Assembly: GCA_910586625.1 (NCBI GenBank)
Contig: CAJUIZ010000015.1
Coordinates: forward strand, 1-5,323
Length of the DNA: 5,323 nucleotides
DNA from: an uncultured Christensenellaceae bacterium
Lineage (GTDB): Bacteria; Bacillota; Clostridia; Christensenellales; CAG-314
Direction: 5' to 3'
Both the position numbers and the translations under genes were made by a program. The notes beneath the pieces were generated by a model. It saw only the letters and a list, made by a program, of their open reading frames with translations. It was not told the DNA's origin and did not search any database. Position 1 is the first letter of the stretch, and every line of letters starts with the position of its first letter. Below are positions 1 to 5,323 of the stretch, one piece after another.

Positions 1-1508
1 TATCGGGCGGGGAAGTTACGGTAAAAGCGCAAGTTGAAAATATAGGAAAAACAGCGGGTAAAGAGGTCGTCCAAATATATTTATCGTGCCCGTCAGGGAA
101 AATCAAACGCGAATATCAGCAGTTAGCCGCCTTTGCAAAAACCGATTTGATAGCGGTTGGAGAATGCGGAACGGTAACGTCGGGATTTGAATTAAAAGAT
201 TTTGCAGCATACGACGAAACGCGTTCCTGTTTCATTTTAGAAAAAGGTAATTATATCGTCAGAGTCGGTAACTCTTCCCGTAATACAACGCCGGTCGCAA
301 CTATTGTGGTCGATAGGGAATTTATTGTAGAAAAATGCAAACCGATTGAATTTGCACAATGCAGAGTTGAAGAAATTGCTGCGCCCGTTCGGTATGTGGA
401 AGATGAACCCGTAGGCGATATTCTGCATTTGGACGAAAATGCGATACAGTTTGTTCAAAATAATTACGATGCTCCCAAAGTGAATATTTTGCCCGAAACG
501 AAAAAAATGAACGCCAAAGAATTAACTTGTCTGTGCGTTGGAGATCCAACTTTGATGAGCGGCGGAATACCCGGCGTTGTCGGCGCAAGCGGACAAATAG
601 ACACAAAGGTTTGTAAAAAATACGGATATTATCCCACCGTTATGGCGGACGGTCCTGCAGGAATAAGAATTTCGATGAAATACGCCGTTGAACCCAACGG
701 TAAGCTTAAAACAGGCGGCAAATTGCCACAGGACTTAGTGAAAGCTAAAAAACTGTTTAGATTTTTAGACCGCTTATGGAGTAAAACAAGTAAAAAGGCA
801 CAGCTTGTTTATCAGTTTTGTACGGCATGGCCGAGCGCAACGGTGCAAGCGCAAACGTTTTCGCCCGAATTAATTAGGAAAATCGGAATAGCCGTCTCGT
901 GCGAAATGCAACAATATAAAGTAGGGATATGGTTGGCGCCCGGTATGAATATACAACGGCATCCTCTTTGCGGAAGAAATTACGAATATTATTCCGAAGA
1001 TCCTATGCTTACCGCAGAAATGGCAAGCGCATTGACGTTGGGCGTTCAGAGTAATGAACGTTGCGCAGTCACTATTAAACATTTTTGCTGTAACAATCAG
1101 GAAGATAATCGTATGAAATCGTCCAGCGAAGTCAATGAGCGTGCGTTAAGAGAGATTTATCTTAAAGCGTTCAAATTAACGGTAAGAAAAGCAAAGCCGA
1201 AATGCGTTATGTCAAGTTACAATAAAGTAAACGGTACATACGTTAACAGTTCGTATGACCTTATTACAAACATACTACGTTGCGAATTCGGGTTTGACGG
1301 AGTTGTAATGACCGATTGGCAAAGCGTCGCAAAAGATCAAGCGGTAGCGGGAGAAACTATTTGCGCCGAAAACGATTTAATTATGGCAGGAGATAAGTTT
1401 CAGCATAAAGAGTTGTTAAAAGCAGTTAAATCGGGGAAAGTTGCAAAAACTTCGGTACAAAAGTGTGCGAGTAGGATTTTGAATTTGTGCAAAAAGCTGA
1501 ACTCATAG
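1..1508 (+). CDS. GH3 beta-glycosidase (probable beta-glucosidase), permuted domain order, 5'-truncated by window edge
   Basis: This gene encodes the C-terminal 501 residues of a GH3 enzyme, which releases terminal beta-linked sugars (usually glucose) from oligosaccharides or aryl glycosides with a retaining mechanism. Numbering residues from the first full codon at base 3, residues 1-92 form a fibronectin-III-like domain (KEVVQIYLSCPSG, then YQQLAAFAKT). A linker follows, and the TIM barrel runs from about 169 to 501. Barrel motifs are MADGPAGIR (D216), CGRNYEYYSEDP (323-334), KHFCCNNQE (K359, H360), SYNKVNG (405-411) and GVVMTDW, whose D438 (bases 1314-1316) is the expected nucleophile. In most GH3 proteins the barrel comes first; here it comes last. 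This permuted layout is known in Butyrivibrio and Ruminococcus beta-glucosidases. The acid/base residue should sit in the alpha/beta sandwich domain, which lies upstream of the window. A TTG at 147 is not the start, because the frame stays open to the edge with FnIII homology. A lysine-rich segment (223-271) interrupts the barrel. Substrate is unproven; a xylosidase is possible. Confidence 0.93.
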   Translation, partial: SGGEVTVKAQVENIGKTAGKEVVQIYLSCPSGKIKREYQQLAAFAKTDLIAVGECGTVTSGFELKDFAAYDETRSCFILEKGNYIVRVGNSSRNTTPVATIVVDREFIVEKCKPIEFAQCRVEEIAAPVRYVEDEPVGDILHLDENAIQFVQNNYDAPKVNILPETKKMNAKELTCLCVGDPTLMSGGIPGVVGASGQIDTKVCKKYGYYPTVMADGPAGIRISMKYAVEPNGKLKTGGKLPQDLVKAKKLFRFLDRLWSKTSKKAQLVYQFCTAWPSATVQAQTFSPELIRKIGIAVSCEMQQYKVGIWLAPGMNIQRHPLCGRNYEYYSEDPMLTAEMASALTLGVQSNERCAVTIKHFCCNNQEDNRMKSSSEVNERALREIYLKAFKLTVRKAKPKCVMSSYNKVNGTYVNSSYDLITNILRCEFGFDGVVMTDWQSVAKDQAVAGETICAENDLIMAGDKFQHKELLKAVKSGKVAKTSVQKCASRILNLCKKLNS

Positions 1509-1530
1509 TATTGTTATAAAAAACTTTATT

Positions 1531-1536
1531 GGAGGT
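1531..1536 (+). promoter_or_regulatory. Strong Shine-Dalgarno site for the rhamnosidase
   Basis: GGAGGT lies 5 nt before the ATG at 1542, a near-perfect match to the anti-Shine-Dalgarno sequence, and fixes the rhamnosidase start. It sits in the 33-nt gap after the GH3 stop. That gap holds no terminator-like hairpin and no clear promoter, so the rhamnosidase is probably translated independently from a shared message. It is by far the strongest of the three ribosome binding sites visible in the window. Confidence 0.9.
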
Positions 1537-1541
1537 CCGAT

Positions 1542-4085
1542 ATGAAGGCAATCAATCTAAAAACGGAATATTTAATTAATCCTATCGGGATAGATATACA
1601 AAATCCGCGTCTAATGTGGACGTGCGAGGGCGATAAAAGGCAAAGTGCATACCGTATTATCGCCGTAACCGACGGAAAACCCGTTTGGGACAGCGGCAAG
1701 GTTTTGTCGGATGAAATGTATGCGGACTATCTGCCGAAACTTGTTTCCCGTCAGCGTGTGGAATGGGCTGTTACGGTATGGAACGAACACGACGAAGAGG
1801 GTGAAAAAGCAGACGCATTTTTTGAAATGGGTTTGTTGAGTAGTTCCGATTTCAAAGCGAAATGGATATGCGGAAATTACGGCGTAAATAAGAAAAAACG
1901 TTATCCCGTGGACTGTTTCAGAAAAACGTTTAACGCTTTTTGTGTCCCAAAAGCAAGATTATACATAACGGCTTGCGGCTTATACGAGGCAAAACTCAAT
2001 GGTAAGAAAATAGGAGAGTTTTGTCTCGCCCCGGGACATACCGATTATAGAAAGCGCATACAACTTCAGGTTTATGACGTAACAGAAGCCGTTGTAAGCG
2101 GCATGAACGATTTTACGGTTGAGCTTGCCGACGGTTGGTATAGAGGCAGTTGCGGCGCTTGGGGACGGAAAAACCAATACGGTAAGCAAACGAAGTTTTT
2201 GGCGCAGTTAGAGATTACGGGGCAAGACGGGAATATTTGCCGTATTATATCTGATGAAACTTGGGATTGGAGCAATGACGGCGCAATTCGCTTTGCCGAC
2301 AATAAAGACGGTGAAGTCGTGGAGGCTTACCGTACGCCTTCTTACAATCGGAAGGCTAAATTAACGAAGCAAGAAGTGATTCCTTCCGCTTCCAACAACG
2401 TGCCTTTAACCGAACACGAAACGTTTAAGCCTACGGTTATTAAAACCCCGAAGGGAGCAACCGTTCTCAATTTCGGACAGAATATTGCGGGTTATATTGC
2501 ATTTTCGTTAAAAGCTCGAAAGGGGCAAATAATTAAACTTCGCTTTGGGGAAATGTTCGACAAAGAAGGCGAATTTACCCAAAAGAATATTCAATGCGCC
2601 AATAAAAAGCGCACGAAGGTTACGCCTTTACAGCAGGTTGTTTATACGGCAGAAGAGGGCGTAAACGAGTATAAAACGAAGTTCGCAATTTTTGGTTTTC
2701 AGTACGTATTAATTGAAACGGATATTGCTTGGCAACCCGAAGATTTTACTGCGATTGCCGTTTATTCGGATATGCAAGACACGATTAAATTTAACTGTTC
2801 GCATGAACTGATTAATAAATTAGTCGAGTGTACACGGTGGTCAACGAGAAACAATCACGCCGACGTTCCAACCGACTGTCCTACGAGGGAACGTCATGGT
2901 TGGTCGGGCGATGCGCAGATTTTTTGTAATACGGCAAGCTATTTCGTCGATTATGCCGCTATGGCAAGAAAATATGTTGCGGATATGTGCGACGGGCAGA
3001 GAAAGAACGGCAATTTCCGTCAGATTACGCCTATGGGCGGTATCGACTTTTATATGAACGTAATGGATGGTTCTCCCGGTTGGTCGGATGCGGGCGTACT
3101 GATACCTTACCGCATTTACGAAAAGTACGGCGATAAACGTATTTTGGAAAATAACTACGATGCTATGCGCCGATTTGCAATGTACAAGATAAAGACGCTC
3201 GGCAAGCATTATTTTACGAGTGCGCCTACGGGATTAAAGCGTAAATACCGTAAAATGATATCCAATTACGGTCAGTCTTACGGCGAATGGGCTGAACCCG
3301 TTGATGTCAAGGCGTTTGCTATATCCGACTTTGTAAGTCCTCATCCCGAAGAAACTACGGCGTATATCGTTTATATGCTTGAACATATGAAAAAAATCGC
3401 CGACTTACTCGGTAAAGCGGAAGACGCGCAATACTTCAAAAAGTATGCCGACAGAACAAGAATAGGCTACCAAAAACTTGTAGAGACAAAGAAACACGGT
3501 ATGGATACGGACAGACAGGCGAAACTCGTGCGTCCGCTGTATCTTAAACTTTTGAACGACAAGCAAACGGAATATGCAAAAAAGCGTTTGATAAAGGCGC
3601 TTGATAACTACGGCTGGCGTTTGGGTACGGGCTTTTTGTCAACTCCGTTTATACTCTACGTTCTGGCAGATATAAATATTGAGTATGCTTACAGGCTTCT
3701 TGAAAACGAGGAAATGCCCGGTTGGTTATTTATGCCGAAAATGGGGGCAAACACTATTTGGGAAAGTTGGGAAGGAACGGAAGCGCAAGGAGGCGTAGCG
3801 TCGCTCGACCATTACAGTAAGGGTGCCGTCTGCGAATGGCTGTTTGACAGTATGTGCGGAATTAAAGTCGCCGAAGAGAGAAAATTTATTATTGCACCGA
3901 AAGTCGGCGGCAGCATAACTCACGCCGAATGTGAGTACGACAGCATATACGGCAAGATCGTAAGCAAGTGGAAAAGAAATGGGAACAAGATTGAATATAC
4001 GATAATCGTTCCTTCCAATACTACGGCGCAAATCGTTTTGCCGAGCGGTACTCAAACCGTTGGCGCAGGGACTTACGAGATATGA
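1542..4085 (+). CDS. GH78 alpha-L-rhamnosidase, complete (847 aa)
   Basis: This enzyme hydrolyses terminal alpha-L-rhamnose from glycosides by the inverting GH78 mechanism. Domains follow the family order. A beta-sandwich (about 1-100) comes first, then the rhamnosidase N-terminal domain (about 105-290, with LYEAKLNGKKIG and ADGWYRG at 196-202). A concanavalin-like domain follows (about 295-395, NFGQN at 310-314), then an (alpha/alpha)6 catalytic barrel (about 420-765) and a C-terminal beta domain. The signature DCPTRERHGWSGD spans 445-457. D445, E450 and D457 match Asp567, Glu572 and Asp579 of Bacillus sp. GL1 RhaB, with E450 the likely general acid. E741 in GANTIWESWEG is the likely base, matching RhaB Glu841. 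SLDHYSKGA (H757) has Asp where many relatives have Asn. YGEWAEP (580-586) and SLDHYSKGA suggest a clostridial subgroup, from memory only. There is no signal peptide, so it should be cytoplasmic. Length is normal and the frame intact. The stop overlaps the esterase start. Rhamnose specificity is well supported; the natural glycoside is unknown. Confidence 0.96.
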   Translation: MKAINLKTEYLINPIGIDIQNPRLMWTCEGDKRQSAYRIIAVTDGKPVWDSGKVLSDEMYADYLPKLVSRQRVEWAVTVWNEHDEEGEKADAFFEMGLLSSSDFKAKWICGNYGVNKKKRYPVDCFRKTFNAFCVPKARLYITACGLYEAKLNGKKIGEFCLAPGHTDYRKRIQLQVYDVTEAVVSGMNDFTVELADGWYRGSCGAWGRKNQYGKQTKFLAQLEITGQDGNICRIISDETWDWSNDGAIRFADNKDGEVVEAYRTPSYNRKAKLTKQEVIPSASNNVPLTEHETFKPTVIKTPKGATVLNFGQNIAGYIAFSLKARKGQIIKLRFGEMFDKEGEFTQKNIQCANKKRTKVTPLQQVVYTAEEGVNEYKTKFAIFGFQYVLIETDIAWQPEDFTAIAVYSDMQDTIKFNCSHELINKLVECTRWSTRNNHADVPTDCPTRERHGWSGDAQIFCNTASYFVDYAAMARKYVADMCDGQRKNGNFRQITPMGGIDFYMNVMDGSPGWSDAGVLIPYRIYEKYGDKRILENNYDAMRRFAMYKIKTLGKHYFTSAPTGLKRKYRKMISNYGQSYGEWAEPVDVKAFAISDFVSPHPEETTAYIVYMLEHMKKIADLLGKAEDAQYFKKYADRTRIGYQKLVETKKHGMDTDRQAKLVRPLYLKLLNDKQTEYAKKRLIKALDNYGWRLGTGFLSTPFILYVLADINIEYAYRLLENEEMPGWLFMPKMGANTIWESWEGTEAQGGVASLDHYSKGAVCEWLFDSMCGIKVAEERKFIIAPKVGGSITHAECEYDSIYGKIVSKWKRNGNKIEYTIIVPSNTTAQIVLPSGTQTVGAGTYEI
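4082..4085 (+). other. ATGA stop/start overlap coupling rhamnosidase and esterase
   Basis: The esterase ATG (4082-4084) overlaps the rhamnosidase TGA (4083-4085). Only a weak AGGG (4067-4070), 11 nt upstream, could serve as a ribosome binding site. This arrangement usually means translational coupling, so esterase output probably depends on ribosomes finishing the rhamnosidase. It is good evidence that the two genes share one transcript and are made together. Confidence 0.88.
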
Positions 4086-4969
4086 GTTTAATACATTTCA
4101 TTGTCTATAACATAATAAAAAAGGGTAAAAAAGAATTCGATAAAAACAATCCGCCCGATTATGTTTTAAGACGCGAGCAGGAAATACAGTCCCGTGCTCC
4201 GAAAAACGTAAAAGTAGAGCAAATCGCAAACGACGGGGTTAACGGAGAGTATCTTTCAAAAGGAAATAATCCCGAAGATAAGGTTTTAATGTATATTCAC
4301 GGAGGCGGTTTTGTAGGAGGATCGCCTGCGGCAAGAAGGGCTTTTACGGGATATACGGCAAAGAAGCTCGGTTACAACGTTTATAGTATAGATTACCGTC
4401 TTGCGCCGGAATACGCTTTTCCTTTTGGTGCGGAAGACTGCCTGAAAGCTTATAAAATGCTTGTTGAAAAATACGGAGCAAGAAATATTTGTCTGATAGG
4501 CGAAAGCGCAGGCGGCAATCTCGTGCTGTCCGTAGCTTTGCAAGCAAAAGCGCAAGGAATAGAGCTTCCTGCTTGTATCGTTGTGTTTTCGCCTACGCTG
4601 CAATATACCCGAATATTTCCTTCTTACAAAAACAATGCAAAAACGGATTGTATGTTAGACATTACGTTTTTGGAAGAAGTAAAAACGACGTATCTCAAAA
4701 CATTGGAAAACGAAACCAATCCGTACGCTGCTCCGCTTTATGGTGATTTTACGGGTTTCCCGCCGATTTATATCGCCGTATCGGATAGCGAATACCTGTA
4801 CGATGATTCGTTGGAGTTTTATAAAAAACTGCAAACGTTAAACGTTACAAGTCAATTTGACGTTTATCACAAAAAGATGCACGCTTTTCAGGTAATACCC
4901 GTATTGCCCGAAGCGAAAAGAGCGCTTAAAAATGCAAAATCGTTTATCGATAAATACTTAAATCAGTGA
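4082..4969 (+). CDS. Alpha/beta-hydrolase esterase, HSL-like family IV, complete (295 aa)
   Basis: This protein is a serine esterase/lipase of the hormone-sensitive-lipase (bacterial family IV) type, which cleaves short acyl or acetyl esters. Its oxyanion-hole motif is HGGGF (H73-F77), followed by DYRLAPE (104-110), typical of the family. The nucleophile is S142 in GESAGG. The probable acid is D235 in AVSDSEYLYDD, where many relatives read DPLRDE. The probable base is H267 in KKMHAF. Length and motif spacing fit the family. The N-terminus starts with a short hydrophobic stretch followed by lysines, but it lacks a signal-peptide core or cleavage site and more likely forms part of the cap, so the enzyme should be cytoplasmic. 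Being coupled to a rhamnosidase, it may deacylate acetylated or phenolic-acid-decorated glycosides, or sugars released from them. That role is inferred from context only: the family is catalytically broad and its substrate cannot be read from sequence. Peptidase activity is unlikely. Confidence 0.92.
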   Translation: MSLIHFIVYNIIKKGKKEFDKNNPPDYVLRREQEIQSRAPKNVKVEQIANDGVNGEYLSKGNNPEDKVLMYIHGGGFVGGSPAARRAFTGYTAKKLGYNVYSIDYRLAPEYAFPFGAEDCLKAYKMLVEKYGARNICLIGESAGGNLVLSVALQAKAQGIELPACIVVFSPTLQYTRIFPSYKNNAKTDCMLDITFLEEVKTTYLKTLENETNPYAAPLYGDFTGFPPIYIAVSDSEYLYDDSLEFYKKLQTLNVTSQFDVYHKKMHAFQVIPVLPEAKRALKNAKSFIDKYLNQ

Positions 4970-4988
4970 TGCAGAGTTAAATTTTTAT
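4970..4988 (+). other. Short esterase-mgsA gap with weak ribosome binding signal
   Basis: This 19-nt AT-rich spacer has no hairpin and no convincing promoter. The only Shine-Dalgarno-like bases are CAGAG (4972-4976), 12 nt before the mgsA ATG, which is a poor site. The short distance and the lack of a terminator suggest that mgsA is read from the same message as the glycosidases, perhaps at a lower translation rate. Confidence 0.6.
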
Positions 4989-5323
4989 ATGAAGAACAAA
5001 AAAGTAATCGCCTTGATAGCTCACGATAATAAAAAACCCGACATCGTAAATTGGGCTATAAAGAATAAAGAAAAATTAAGTGCCTTTGAACTTTGCGGAA
5101 CAGGACATACGGCAAAACTTATATCGGAAGCAACCGATTTGAAAGTGAAAGCGTATATGTCGGGTCCTATGGGCGGCGATCAACAAATCGGTGCAAAGAT
5201 AGCCGAGAAGAAGATAAATATTGTCATTTTCTTTTGGGATCCTTTGCAATCTCAACCGCACGATCCTGACGTGAAGGCACTTATGAGAATCGCTACGGTA
5301 TATGACATACCCATTGCAACAAC
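4989..5323 (+). CDS. mgsA: Methylglyoxal synthase, 3'-truncated by window edge
   Basis: Methylglyoxal synthase converts dihydroxyacetone phosphate to methylglyoxal plus phosphate in the cytosol, a glycolytic bypass that relieves sugar-phosphate build-up. The 111 visible residues match the E. coli enzyme at an offset of about 7 residues: IALIAHD (H12, D13), K16, GTGHT (37-41), MSGPMGGDQQ (57-66), FFWDPL (81-86) and PHDPDVKAL (90-98). D64, H91 and D94 correspond to E. coli Asp71, His98 and Asp101, with D64 the catalytic base, so the enzyme should be active. About 20-40 residues are missing past the edge. The ATG at 4989 is the only plausible start: the same frame has a stop at 4959-4961 and no other start codon between. 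The gene follows the esterase by 19 nt with only a weak ribosome binding site. From general knowledge, clostridial mgsA more often sits near cell-shape or min genes, so its place behind glycosidases is notable. Confidence 0.96.
   Translation, partial: MKNKKVIALIAHDNKKPDIVNWAIKNKEKLSAFELCGTGHTAKLISEATDLKVKAYMSGPMGGDQQIGAKIAEKKINIVIFFWDPLQSQPHDPDVKALMRIATVYDIPIAT

Noticed and set aside
147..149. TTG as a possible start of the GH3 protein
   Set aside because: The same frame is open back to base 3 and encodes clear FnIII-like sequence, so the gene begins upstream of the window.
1513..1530. AT-only inverted match (ATAAA and TTTAT) in the gap before the rhamnosidase, considered as a terminator
   Set aside because: The stem would be about five A-T pairs with no G-C and no following T-run, and it sits directly before a strong ribosome binding site. 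It is too weak to call.
2841..3209. 122-codon open frame on the minus strand within the rhamnosidase
   Set aside because: It lies opposite the GH78 catalytic motif DCPTRERHGWSGD, its translation has no recognisable domain, and no ribosome binding site supports it. It is a shadow of the real gene.
3726..4055. 109-codon open frame on the minus strand near the rhamnosidase 3' end
   Set aside because: It is antisense to the conserved GANTIWESWEG and SLDHYSKGA region, with no family resemblance, so I treat it as chance.
4489..4746. 85-codon + strand open frame inside the esterase in another frame
   Set aside because: It is Arg- and Ser-rich low-complexity translation over the GESAGG region of the esterase. 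The esterase frame carries all the family motifs.
4970..4988. Possible promoter or terminator between the esterase and mgsA
   Set aside because: The spacer is only 19 nt, has no stem-loop, and I see no paired -35 and -10 boxes around it. An internal promoter within the esterase end cannot be excluded but is not supported.
5076..5261. 61-codon minus-strand open frame at the window end
   Set aside because: It is antisense to the highly conserved GPMGGDQQ and FFWDP segments of methylglyoxal synthase, which explain the sequence.

Overview
The window looks like an ordinary stretch of bacterial chromosome. It carries four genes, all on the + strand and tightly packed. They are a glycoside hydrolase family 3 (GH3) beta-glycosidase missing its 5' end, a complete GH78 alpha-L-rhamnosidase, a complete HSL-type (family IV) alpha/beta-hydrolase esterase, and a methylglyoxal synthase (mgsA) cut off by the 3' edge. 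The AT-leaning composition, a strong GGAGGT Shine-Dalgarno site and the protein styles suggest an anaerobic Firmicute, probably a gut or rumen Clostridia lineage. The permuted GH3 layout and the GH78 wording SLDHYSKGA/YGEWAEP point the same way. This taxonomic call is an inference; there is no rRNA or marker gene in the window.

Layout: positions 1-1508 encode the end of the GH3 enzyme, with a fibronectin-III-like domain followed by the catalytic TIM barrel. This is the reverse of the usual GH3 order. A 33-nt gap with a strong ribosome binding site leads to the rhamnosidase (1542-4085). Its stop codon overlaps the esterase start in an ATGA junction (esterase 4082-4969). A 19-nt gap separates the esterase from mgsA (4989 to the window end). 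No terminator or convincing promoter lies between the genes, so they are most likely one transcript whose promoter is upstream of the window.

How they may work together: the rhamnosidase would remove terminal alpha-L-rhamnose, the GH3 enzyme would remove beta-linked glucose (or a similar sugar), and the esterase would remove acyl groups. Together this fits intracellular stripping of small rhamnosyl-glucosides such as plant flavonoid, terpenoid or saponin glycosides. The two complete hydrolases have no signal peptide, so substrates would have to be imported. Known L-rhamnose catabolism yields dihydroxyacetone phosphate (DHAP) and L-lactaldehyde. Methylglyoxal synthase consumes DHAP, so its position next to a rhamnosidase may be a metabolic link rather than chance, but that is inference. 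I see no RNA gene, mobile element, CRISPR array or clearly new type of system, and no gene-free stretch longer than 33 nt.
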